A stretch of 6,844 nt of DNA from Acidimicrobiaceae bacterium (lineage in GTDB: Bacteria > Actinomycetota > Acidimicrobiia > Acidimicrobiales > UBA8592). The notes beneath the pieces were generated by a model. It worked only from the letters and a program-made list of their open reading frames with translations, made no database searches and had not been told where the DNA came from. The stretch is from positions 9,595 through 16,438 of the forward strand of contig PAZD01000040.1 in NCBI GenBank assembly GCA_002715405.1. The letters run 5' to 3'. The translations under genes and the position numbers were made by a program. Shown here in pieces: positions 1 through 5,844 of this stretch (positions are counted from its first letter, which is position 1; the number at the start of each line of letters is the position of its first letter).

Positions 1-218
1 CTAGGATCTTTCATCTCTCCTAATATCGATGATATAAATACATGATTATATCCCATTATTATACTCTTGAAATATCGAGGGAATATATCCTCATCATCGA
101 TGGATAAATTTGGTATCAAATAAGTATGATCATTCTTCGTTCCTCGTAATTCAATTAGCTTCGAATAATCATACTCTAAAATACTCTTTCTTTCTGTAAA
201 AAATGTAGGTATTTCCAT
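1..218 (-). CDS. Orphan protein, N-terminal 72 residues (gene runs off the left edge)
   Basis: An open frame on the minus strand begins with ATG at 218-216 and stays open for 72 codons to the window edge, so the C-terminus is missing. The peptide starts MEIPTFFTER and contains an acidic stretch (SIDDEDIF, about residues 39-46). It then has a moderately hydrophobic segment around residues 52-66, too mixed to call a membrane helix. I do not recognise the family. Support for a real gene is indirect: it sits 39 bases downstream of another minus-strand gene, the frame is unbroken, the start has A at -3 like most starts here, and codon use is A/T-ending as in the neighbours. No copy of the TACTTAAA element is seen upstream. 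The function is unknown. Confidence 0.6.
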   Translation of the reverse strand, partial: MEIPTFFTERKSILEYDYSKLIELRGTKNDHTYLIPNLSIDDEDIFPRYFKSIIMGYNHVFISSILGEMKDP

Positions 219-257
219 TATATTCAATGATCTTATTTTTATTCTTAGATATCAATA

Positions 258-482
258 CTAATCCTCAGAACACTTCATCATCTGACAAGCCTGATTTATT
301 AAATACTTAATCTTATCAATATATTCTATATTCTCCGGTGTATCCACCAAATTATATAAATCATTCATAGTATTAAGTATCAGGATATTACTTATCATTA
401 AAGGAAGATATAATATGATCCCTCCAATTAAATATTTACAATATTCATATCGAACTCCCTCATTCGGTTGAATAGAATACAT
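258..482 (-). CDS. Small orphan protein with one hydrophobic segment (74 aa)
   Basis: This minus-strand ORF begins MYSIQPNEGV and ends at a TAG. Residues about 17-37 are mostly hydrophobic (YLIGGIILYLPLMISNILIL) and could form one membrane helix or a buried helix. The rest is polar, with three cysteines (15, 66, 71). I do not recognise a family. It lies between an orphan gene (39 bases downstream) and the MIOX gene (27 bases upstream), all on the same strand. The gap to MIOX is almost entirely a TAT trinucleotide repeat. Its start shares the heptamer TAGGATG with the MIOX start. A small single-pass membrane protein is possible but not proven. Confidence 0.6.
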   Translation of the reverse strand: MYSIQPNEGVRYEYCKYLIGGIILYLPLMISNILILNTMNDLYNLVDTPENIEYIDKIKYLINQACQMMKCSED

Positions 483-484
483 CC

Positions 485-509
485 TATTATTATTATTATT
501 ATTATTATT
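485..509. repeat. (TAT)8 trinucleotide microsatellite
   Basis: Twenty-five bases consist of eight and one third uninterrupted TAT units. They fill nearly the whole gap between the MIOX stop codon (510-512) and the start codon of the 74-aa ORF (480-482). On the minus strand, the sense of both genes, it reads as an ATA/AAT repeat just upstream of the start. Slippage could change the spacing between the two genes without altering either protein. Confidence 0.95.
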
Positions 510-1286
510 CTACCAATTTAATTCTCCATCAAAATATTCATTCAATAATCTATCATAATATTGTTTGATTTCCGGTGTAATTACCTCAATATCATCTTCT
601 TTTGAATATAAATCAAAATTATTAAATTCTAATACATCTCTTAATATCTCTTCATCTTTTTCATTCATAAATTGCTTGTATTCTCCCTCCGTGTGCCAAG
701 GATAAAATGAATGGTATCGTATCACATCCAAATATCGATCCGAAATCCTATGGTTCTTATTCCCCTTTAATACATTATATAAATACTCATCATGTCCATA
801 AGATAATACCAACTTATCTAATCCACATCCCTCTTCATAAATACCATTCTTATCATATTTCAGATAATCAAAATGTTTCTTTAATGTATCATAATATACT
901 ATACTCTCAGGAAATTTACATCCTAAAACATATGTATCACCAACTACCAACCAGCTAGGTTCGCCAAATGAAAATAATACTTTGCCCACATCATGTATTA
1001 ATCCTATGATTTGAAATTCTTTATTTTCTGGATACTTCTTACGTACTCTTTCGGCAGTTTGATACGCATGAACAGAATTTTCAACGTCCAAATCAGGATC
1101 ACTTGGATCAATAAATTCATCCATTAAGGATAAGGCTTTTTGTATCGTCATTCTTCTCTGATCTAATTGACCATATTTTCTTTTTTTCTCTTTCACTAAT
1201 TCAATTGTCTGATTCTCATGCATCTCTTTATACAAAAAATATTGTGATGTACCCTCCTCATAATTTCGTAATTTATCAGATTTCAT
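510..1286 (-). CDS. MIOX: Myo-inositol oxygenase (MIOX)
   Basis: MIOX is a non-haem di-iron enzyme that uses O2 to cleave myo-inositol to D-glucuronate, the first step of inositol catabolism in the cytosol. The 258 residues match animal and plant MIOX from near the N-terminal RNY motif (R7) to the final LNW. It is about 27 residues shorter than mammalian MIOX, mainly at the N-terminus. The variant HD-domain fold shows all six iron ligands: H73 (SVHAYQTAE), H98 and D99 (GLIHDVGK), H165 (YGHDEYLY), H192 (IRYHSFYPWH) and D225 (NFDLYSK). Residues matching known inositol contacts are also kept: R7, D60, K102, D117, S193 and K229. The enzyme is therefore predicted to be active. It lies 26 bases downstream of the U-box/VWA gene on the same strand and has no TACTTAAA element of its own, so it may be read from another promoter type or by read-through. 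A generic HD phosphohydrolase is excluded by the MIOX-specific motifs. Confidence 0.97.
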   Translation of the reverse strand: MKSDKLRNYEEGTSQYFLYKEMHENQTIELVKEKKRKYGQLDQRRMTIQKALSLMDEFIDPSDPDLDVENSVHAYQTAERVRKKYPENKEFQIIGLIHDVGKVLFSFGEPSWLVVGDTYVLGCKFPESIVYYDTLKKHFDYLKYDKNGIYEEGCGLDKLVLSYGHDEYLYNVLKGNKNHRISDRYLDVIRYHSFYPWHTEGEYKQFMNEKDEEILRDVLEFNNFDLYSKEDDIEVITPEIKQYYDRLLNEYFDGELNW

Positions 1287-1312
1287 CCTATTTATTATCT
1301 ACTATTATTTTA

Positions 1313-3595
1313 TTATTTTATAGCCACTATCTGATTCTTTTTTAAATCACGGATAAAACTATCTTCCGTCAATTGAACCATTCCTTGCTCATATCCAGGG
1401 AATCTCTTCAAATCATTTATTACATTATCTGTTCCGAAATAATCATGCTCCACTACTCCGTCTCTTAAATAATGACCATAAGTACTAAATATACTTCCCT
1501 CAATCAATAATGATTCACGATTTTCTATCACAAATGTATACATATAATTACATTCAATCACTTCGAAACCTCTAATATCGATCGGAAACCTCCATTTCTT
1601 ATTTATTTTTAACTCGTTAAATAAAAGAATAGGATGATAGGGTGTTATCTTTAAATTATCAATCATCACCATATTTGCTTTACCATCCGTACATTTCGTC
1701 CTAATAACACATTCAACCTTTGATTCTGAATAAATCTCAACTCCGTCTGAAAGACTAAAAGTTATCACTCGATCCCCCTTCCGAATTTCTTCCACCTTCT
1801 TATAACCTTGATCATTCATCAATACACGACATCCCTCAGAACAACAACCGCCACCAGCATTATTATATACTCTCATACTTGTAGGGGCAGCATGATGGAC
1901 CACATAATTTCTACCCGACTCGGTATTGCGGGCTCCTCTACCAATTTTAGGGGATGGTTGCCTAATATCTCTCTTTGGTGGTGGTTGATCATCAAAAATA
2001 TCAGATACTTCATCAATTAATCTCCGAAACAATTCTCCACCAAATTGAGACACTCCGCGATCCTTAAAATTATTACAAATCTCATTCTCATATGCTCCCC
2101 GTAAAGAAAGTAAATAATGTTTTCCCCAGCGACTAAACCAATCTTCCCTTTGACCCTCAGTTGTCATATTCAATGCCTCTTTCACCTGACCATCTAAATC
2201 AAAAGCAATATTCTGAATATACTCATTTGTAGATTCTTTCTTAAGTTGTTCAATTGAATGATTTAATTCGTCCACAAATGTAAGATCATTGTATTTCTTC
2301 TTTTCTATACAACGATCAATCAATTGAATCACCTCAGTTCTATATCGTTGATTTATATAATACTCGCTTGAAGGTTCTATATTATCATTAGTAACTAACG
2401 TTGTACTCCCAAATTTAAGCTCAACCCTCGCAAAATTATTTAAACCATCAGAAGAATTACTCGCCCCACGGGTATCTAAATTAAAGACTATATTCTTATC
2501 TTGCCCATACTTTAAAGAATCTAAACCTATATTACGAATAAAACACGTCGGCTTAAGGCCTTCAAAAGTAACCCCTTTACTAAGTGTAATCTTTAATTGA
2601 GGATGCTGGACTGCCGTTGTAAATAAATTACTTATGCCATTTATAAATACAGAACCCAATATTGATGCGTCCGGTATAAAAGAATATCCATCGCCACCAG
2701 AAACAACAGAAAGTTCTGATAATAATACAGAATCAAGTTTGTATCCAAACCCATAACATGACACCATACATCGAAAATTATGATCCCTAAAATACTTCTC
2801 AAGCATATATCTATGTCCGCGGGGTGGATCGACATTGGGTATTCCATCCGTTAAAAGCATCACCCCTTTAACACGATTTAAAGGTGATGTTGTTCTCAAA
2901 ATATCTAATGATCGTATTATCCCTGACCACATATTCGTATTACTTATCGGCTTTAAAGAATCTAACCCCTCCTCAATCATCCTCTTATTCTCAGGGGTAC
3001 AAGATATATTCTCAAAAATCGTTTTCGCTTCACTACTATAAGTTACCACTGAAATATTATCATTCTCATTCAAACTATGAAGTATTGTTTTCGCAGCAAC
3101 AATTGTTAAAGATAATACAGAAAACCCATGGGTAATCGTCTCATTACTTTCACCCTTCAAAGTAGCAGGGTCATACATTGAATAAGATACATCAATACAT
3201 AATACTATATCAACAGGTGGTCTTACATCAATATCAGGAATTTGAATATTTACAAATAACTTATCATCCATATAATATGTCTTTAATTCAATACCACCGA
3301 GTGAATCACGGAATGGCTTTAATTTAACATCCGATATCCGACTATCGATCTTTAATTTATCCTTACTAACCATTACGCGGATCTCATCAATACTCCTCTT
3401 TAAAGCTATATTATCTATCAATTGACTCTCATTCAATGGCTCCCTTGTAATTGGTGATGTCTTCTCAATCATTAACCAGTCATGAATTGACTTCTTCTCA
3501 TAAGAATGACCATTTGGATCAGATACAGGTTCGTTCATCAGATCTCCTGTAATTGGACAATAAAATTCTTGTGGAATAAATGTTTGCTTCTCCAT
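1313..3595 (-). CDS. U-box / von Willebrand A / Vwaint / Vint (Hint) multidomain protein
   Basis: This 760-aa protein has four parts. (1) A U-box at residues 7-72 (FYCPITGDLM, EPV, GHSYE, TSPIT), the E2-binding fold of some ubiquitin ligases. (2) A von Willebrand A domain at about 128-310 with a complete metal-ion site: D135-S137-S139 (DVSYS), T220 and D250 (LLTDG). (3) A Vwaint-type region at about 330-530, beta-rich then helical, with WGKHYLLSLRGAYE and CNNFKDRGVSQFGGELF. (4) After a Pro/Arg-rich linker (about 535-580), a Vint domain from GGGCC (C584) to the C-terminus, with TPYH at 651-654. Vint is a Hint fold like that of Hedgehog and inteins. C584, T651 and H654 match the nucleophile and the Thr/His of Hedgehog-type autoprocessing, so self-cleavage after G583 is possible. 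No C-terminal splicing His-Asn pair is seen, so protein splicing is unlikely. A TACTTAAA element lies 29 bases upstream. The likely role is ubiquitin ligation or protein recruitment; the substrate is unknown. Confidence 0.95.
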   Translation of the reverse strand: MEKQTFIPQEFYCPITGDLMNEPVSDPNGHSYEKKSIHDWLMIEKTSPITREPLNESQLIDNIALKRSIDEIRVMVSKDKLKIDSRISDVKLKPFRDSLGGIELKTYYMDDKLFVNIQIPDIDVRPPVDIVLCIDVSYSMYDPATLKGESNETITHGFSVLSLTIVAAKTILHSLNENDNISVVTYSSEAKTIFENISCTPENKRMIEEGLDSLKPISNTNMWSGIIRSLDILRTTSPLNRVKGVMLLTDGIPNVDPPRGHRYMLEKYFRDHNFRCMVSCYGFGYKLDSVLLSELSVVSGGDGYSFIPDASILGSVFINGISNLFTTAVQHPQLKITLSKGVTFEGLKPTCFIRNIGLDSLKYGQDKNIVFNLDTRGASNSSDGLNNFARVELKFGSTTLVTNDNIEPSSEYYINQRYRTEVIQLIDRCIEKKKYNDLTFVDELNHSIEQLKKESTNEYIQNIAFDLDGQVKEALNMTTEGQREDWFSRWGKHYLLSLRGAYENEICNNFKDRGVSQFGGELFRRLIDEVSDIFDDQPPPKRDIRQPSPKIGRGARNTESGRNYVVHHAAPTSMRVYNNAGGGCCSEGCRVLMNDQGYKKVEEIRKGDRVITFSLSDGVEIYSESKVECVIRTKCTDGKANMVMIDNLKITPYHPILLFNELKINKKWRFPIDIRGFEVIECNYMYTFVIENRESLLIEGSIFSTYGHYLRDGVVEHDYFGTDNVINDLKRFPGYEQGMVQLTEDSFIRDLKKNQIVAIK

Positions 3596-3611
3596 ATCTA
3601 TTTACATAGAT

Positions 3612-3635
3612 ATATACTTTTGTTTTTAAGTATAT
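3612..3635. repeat. Inverted repeat in the divergent promoter region
   Basis: ATATACTT (3612-3619) and AAGTATAT (3628-3635) are perfect 8-bp inverted arms around an 8-base T-rich spacer. The right arm overlaps the minus-strand TACTTAAA element (3625-3632) of the U-box/VWA gene. The left arm gives the related plus-strand sequence TATACTTTTG. It lies between two gene starts, so a regulatory palindrome is more likely than a transcription-end hairpin. The arms are A/T-dominated, so chance is possible. Confidence 0.5.
3625..3632 (-). promoter_or_regulatory. Candidate promoter element TACTTAAA for the U-box/VWA/Vint gene
   Basis: The minus strand reads TATACTTAAAAAC. The 8-mer TACTTAAA ends 29 bases before the start codon at 3595-3593. 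The same 8-mer precedes three other genes here at 23-33 bases. Its promoter role is inferred from recurrence and position. Confidence 0.55.
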
Positions 3636-3655
3636 CGAATCATATAATTTTTTAC

Positions 3656-3663
3656 TACTTAAA
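3656..3663 (+). promoter_or_regulatory. Candidate promoter element TACTTAAA for the histidine phosphatase gene
   Basis: CTACTTAAAATC lies with 33 bases between the 8-mer and the ATG at 3697. That spacing is 10 bases longer than for the two elements at 4682 and 6557. The extra length is taken up by an 11-bp tandem repeat. Confidence 0.5.
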
Positions 3664-3670
3664 ATCAAAT

Positions 3671-3703
3671 TAATATCAAACTAATATCAAACTAATATGA
3701 AAT
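3671..3703. repeat. 11-bp tandem repeat running into a start codon
   Basis: The unit TAATATCAAAC occurs at 3671-3681 and 3682-3692 exactly. A third copy at 3693-3703 (TAATATGAAAT) differs at two positions. Its C-to-G change creates the ATG start codon at 3697-3699 of the phosphatase gene. The array lies entirely between the TACTTAAA element and the first codons. Confidence 0.85.
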
Positions 3704-4290
3704 CACTATTTCTAATTCGCCATGGTATCGCTCAACATAATATCCTCTTCCAAAATATAGGAAAAAAAATATTCTATGATCCACGCTATTATGACACTCG
3801 TCTAACACCACAAGGTCATGAACAATCACTACTACTAGGTAGTACATGGGATAAACTACATACGATTGATCTTGTATTATGTTCATCTCTTTATCGATCA
3901 TTAGAAACAGCTGAAAATATATTTCTTAATACAAATACAAATATCCTCGCTCTAGATTGTCTCAAAGAATTCCCACAAGGTCTTCAAACATGTAATAAAA
4001 GATCACCCAAAAGTGAATTAATACAAAGATTTCATAGAATCAATTTCTCTCATATTAACACAGAAAATGATGAACTATGGAATGATCATAAAGAAGAATC
4101 CATCGATAGCCTCAATCAACGCATTCAAGAACTAAATGATTTTATCAAAGGTAGAAAAGAAAATAATATAGCAATTATTAGTCATAATTCATTCATCGGT
4201 CAATACAAAAATAATAAAATTAATCTTATCGAAAACGGAGATAAAGAACTACTCCATTGCTCCCCATACGAAGTTCAATTTAAATTATAA
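3697..4290 (+). CDS. Histidine phosphatase / phosphoglycerate mutase-like protein
   Basis: This 197-aa protein belongs to the histidine phosphatase (branch 1, phosphoglycerate mutase-like) superfamily, which acts through a phosphohistidine intermediate. The signature LIRHGIAQHN gives R8, the nucleophile H9, and N15. R67 in CSSLYRSLETA is the second phosphate-binding arginine. E91 (LKEF) is the likely proton donor, and H163 in IISHNSF is the second catalytic histidine. The segment DPRYYDTRLTPQGHEQ resembles the DxRYxDaxLTxxGxxQ region of eukaryotic phosphoglycerate mutase-like phosphatases more than glycolytic mutases, and the protein is shorter than a true mutase (about 250 aa). A phosphatase on a small molecule or protein is more likely than glycolytic activity; the substrate cannot be read from the sequence. 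No signal peptide or membrane segment is seen. The first ATG is formed by the last copy of a tandem repeat. The stop overlaps that of the convergent gene. Confidence 0.93.
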   Translation: MKSLFLIRHGIAQHNILFQNIGKKIFYDPRYYDTRLTPQGHEQSLLLGSTWDKLHTIDLVLCSSLYRSLETAENIFLNTNTNILALDCLKEFPQGLQTCNKRSPKSELIQRFHRINFSHINTENDELWNDHKEESIDSLNQRIQELNDFIKGRKENNIAIISHNSFIGQYKNNKINLIENGDKELLHCSPYEVQFKL

Positions 4291-4605
4291 AGCAAAGGAT
4301 TCTTCATTCCGTTGAACATCAGGGTCTGAGAAAAATCTCTCGGAAATATTATTCATCAATATAAAACAAGTTAAAAGGATCTCAACCTTCTTTAACTCAT
4401 CACCACTTATCGTTATATAATCCTCAAGTAAATACATCATCACAAATATCATTATCAAAAATTTATAGTTCTCAATAAATAATTGTAATGAATAATATAT
4501 ACGTACTATATCATATGATAATGATATGATATATAAAGACATTAAATAAAACTCCTCGTCCTTTGGAAATAAATTAGCCCCCTCAAATTCTTCATCAATA
4601 CCCAT
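4285..4605 (-). CDS. Small helical protein, possibly a reduced cyclin-box-like protein (106 aa)
   Basis: The start is MGIDEEFEGA and the end SFAL. The protein is rich in Ile, Leu, Met and Tyr. Residues about 19-34 and 44-60 are hydrophobic helices, but charged residues are scattered, so a soluble all-helical bundle is as likely as a membrane protein. Residues about 49-97 have a pattern recalling the N-terminal cyclin box: a YLLEDYI helix end, a short loop, a helix with LLTCFILMNNISE, then FFSDPDV. Compare YLDRFL, then LLGVTCLLIASKYEE, then PPSVSDF in cyclins. The resemblance is by eye only, and the usual Lys of ASKYEE is absent. The ORF converges on the phosphatase gene with a 6-base overlap at TTATAA. 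Its 107-base upstream gap is shared with the divergent 150-aa gene, and no exact TACTTAAA copy faces this gene. It is probably a real gene with an uncertain fold. Confidence 0.65.
   Translation of the reverse strand: MGIDEEFEGANLFPKDEEFYLMSLYIISLSYDIVRIYYSLQLFIENYKFLIMIFVMMYLLEDYITISGDELKKVEILLTCFILMNNISERFFSDPDVQRNEESFAL
4507..4533. repeat. Perfect 10-bp inverted repeat inside the 106-aa gene
   Basis: TATATCATAT (4507-4516) and ATATGATATA (4524-4533) are exact reverse complements separated by GATAATG. A stem-loop is possible on either strand. It lies in the coding sequence for the YIISLSYDIVRIYY region, so it may be only a result of Ile/Tyr-rich A+T coding. Confidence 0.6.
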
Positions 4606-4712
4606 TCCTTAATTACGATTCATTATCATATATTTCAAATTTAAAACACACTATTCAATCATTTAACCTAAATTTGATTTATACTTAAACAATTAATATA
4701 TATATAATTAAA
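4606..4712. other. Divergent intergenic region between the 106-aa and 150-aa genes
   Basis: These 107 bases carry no ORF of note. They are very A+T-rich. On the plus-strand side they contain TACTTAAA (4682-4689) followed by a TATATATATA tract (about 4696-4705) just before the ATG at 4713. For the minus-strand gene I see only the weak TTTTAAATTT stretch near 4638-4646. Promoters for both genes must lie here or in the flanking coding sequence. Confidence 0.5.
4682..4689 (+). promoter_or_regulatory. Candidate promoter element TACTTAAA for the 150-aa gene
   Basis: TTATACTTAAAC places the 8-mer exactly 23 bases before the ATG at 4713. That is the same spacing as the element before the CHY zinc-finger gene. 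An alternating TA tract follows it. The element role is inferred. Confidence 0.6.
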
Positions 4713-5165
4713 ATGAACAATTTTACAGACTATTCTTCTTCATGGGTTGATTCAAACAATTCAATTGATTGTAATGATTTAACAAATAATGGATTATATC
4801 TTATATTTGTAGGTTATGTATTACCTCTTCTCTCACCGAAGGTAAGGAGTTATGGAAGAGAAATCCTCTCAACAATTAAAAATCTTGGAAATGTCGCAGG
4901 CAGCATTGTCAGTTTAACAGAATTTGGATTTGAAAAAGTTCAAGAACTATCCAATAATGGAGAAATGATCAATTTTATACAAAGGGTATGTATGGTAAAT
5001 GATCTAAATGTTCTACCCAATGAAATCATTGAACTATCATGGAAATTTAGTGGTGATACGAATAACGGAAAAAAAGAAAATATACAACAAACATGGAAAA
5101 AATTACTATCTGAACTAAATCATCTAAGTACACTTAATACAATGGATCGTACTACTAAACCTTAA
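4713..5165 (+). CDS. Orphan protein with one hydrophobic segment (150 aa)
   Basis: I do not recognise this 150-aa protein. The N-terminus (1-26) is rich in Ser, Asn and Asp. Residues about 27-40 (GLYLIFVGYVLPLL) form a hydrophobic stretch that could be a short membrane anchor, followed by SPKVRSYGRE. Residues about 50-92 look like amphipathic helices (ILSTIKNLGNVAGSIVSL, FGFEKVQELS). The C-terminal third is polar, with possible helices at 102-112 and 122-138, ending in a Thr/Lys-rich tail. It has a TACTTAAA element 23 bases upstream and A at -3 of the start. Its stop codon directly abuts that of the convergent exonuclease gene with no intervening base. Expression seems likely; function is unknown. 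Confidence 0.8.
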   Translation: MNNFTDYSSSWVDSNNSIDCNDLTNNGLYLIFVGYVLPLLSPKVRSYGREILSTIKNLGNVAGSIVSLTEFGFEKVQELSNNGEMINFIQRVCMVNDLNVLPNEIIELSWKFSGDTNNGKKENIQQTWKKLLSELNHLSTLNTMDRTTKP

Positions 5166-5789
5166 TCATAAATTATGTTCGATCTCATTAGGATTATTTA
5201 TATAATACTCACTTTCTTCCTTTCTTTGTTCTTTTGAATATTCTCTACAAAGCTCAATATATATTCTTTCTAATGTATTAACATCTGATAAAGCACGATG
5301 TTCATTCTCATTTTCAATCGAATACCTTTTACATAAATCCTTTTGTCGAAACCTTCCCTCCTTGATAAATAACTTTGAAAGAAGGATTGTATCAATATAT
5401 CGTAACCTATTCATCAATCGTTTAGAAACACCATATTTTTTCATCAATCTTCGTAGAATTATAAAATCAAAGGTTGTTCCATTATGTGAAATTATATATA
5501 TTGGACCTCTCTTTGTTCTTTTTTGAATATATTCCATCATATTATTTATCGCATCTTCAGGTTCGATTGATTCGTTCTCAATCATTGTATCCGTTATATT
5601 AGTAATGTTTGTAATGTGTGGAGGAATATATCTCACGATTCCAGGTTCTAATTTACTCGGTCGTACCAACGTTTGATAATAATCATTTGTTGTAAGCTTT
5701 TTTATCGCTACCTCAATTATATCATGTAAATATGGATTCAAACCGGTCGTTTCAAAATCTAATACAAATAAATTACACTCTTCCACCAT
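5166..5789 (-). CDS. DEDDh-family 3'-5' exonuclease (DnaQ/epsilon-like)
   Basis: This 207-aa protein has the three exonuclease motifs of the DnaQ-like DEDDh superfamily: ExoI FVLDFETTGLNP (D11, E13), ExoII SHNGTTFDF (D108), and ExoIII EHRALSDVNTL (H164, D169). These acidic residues bind two metal ions that hydrolyse 3' terminal phosphodiesters of DNA or RNA; H164 acts as the general base. The size equals a stand-alone exonuclease domain plus a charged tail (about 184-207, EQRKEE) and no polymerase or helicase fusion is present. Possible roles are proofreading in trans, DNA repair, or RNA or DNA degradation; the sequence does not choose between them. An unusual threefold NIT repeat (HITNITNITDTM, about 58-69) lies between motifs I and II. 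It shares a 55-base divergent upstream gap with the BI-1-like gene, and its stop abuts the convergent 150-aa gene. Confidence 0.95.
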   Translation of the reverse strand: MVEECNLFVLDFETTGLNPYLHDIIEVAIKKLTTNDYYQTLVRPSKLEPGIVRYIPPHITNITNITDTMIENESIEPEDAINNMMEYIQKRTKRGPIYIISHNGTTFDFIILRRLMKKYGVSKRLMNRLRYIDTILLSKLFIKEGRFRQKDLCKRYSIENENEHRALSDVNTLERIYIELCREYSKEQRKEESEYYINNPNEIEHNL

Positions 5790-5844
5790 TCTTTATTCCA
5801 CATTTCTATTCAAAATCAAATTTTTATATTATATATATTATATA
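5790..5844. other. Compact divergent promoter region between exonuclease and BI-1-like genes
   Basis: Fifty-five bases must serve two outward-facing starts. The plus-strand side contains TATTCAAAATCAAATT (from 5807), which resembles the TACTTAAAATCAAATT sequence ahead of the phosphatase gene and ends its core 30 bases before the ATG. A TATATTATATATATTATATA tract then runs into the start. No exact TACTTAAA copy is present on either strand. The promoter reading is tentative. Confidence 0.35.

Noticed and set aside
258..482. The 74-aa ORF as a continuation of the left-edge ORF by frameshift
   Set aside because: Both have their own start, and the upper one has a stop followed by a 39-base gap with further A+T-rich non-coding sequence. 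Nothing links them as one broken gene.
707..958. Plus-strand 83-codon ORF opposite MIOX
   Set aside because: It lies wholly antisense to a gene with all catalytic residues conserved, and its His/Tyr/Ile-rich peptide is typical of a reverse-strand shadow.
510..1286. A general HD-domain nucleotide phosphohydrolase
   Set aside because: The HD pair is present, but GEPSWLVVGDT, GHDEYLY and RYHSFYPWH are specific to myo-inositol oxygenase.
1313..1856. An intein that splices itself out of the 760-aa protein
   Set aside because: The Hint domain runs to the C-terminus with no C-extein and no His-Asn splice pair. Hedgehog-like cleavage is the better model.
2641..3135. Several 68-83-codon ORFs overlapping the VWA region in other frames
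   Set aside because: They overlap the conserved VWA domain and each other, and show no recognisable motif or separate upstream signal.
3692..3901. Minus-strand 69-codon ORF opposite the phosphatase N-terminus
   Set aside because: It is antisense to the conserved RHG and SLYRSLET motifs; its sequence is explained by the coding strand.
4969..4976. Mimivirus-type early promoter AAAATTGA (minus strand)
   Set aside because: The only copy I found by eye is inside the 150-aa coding region and not before any gene start.
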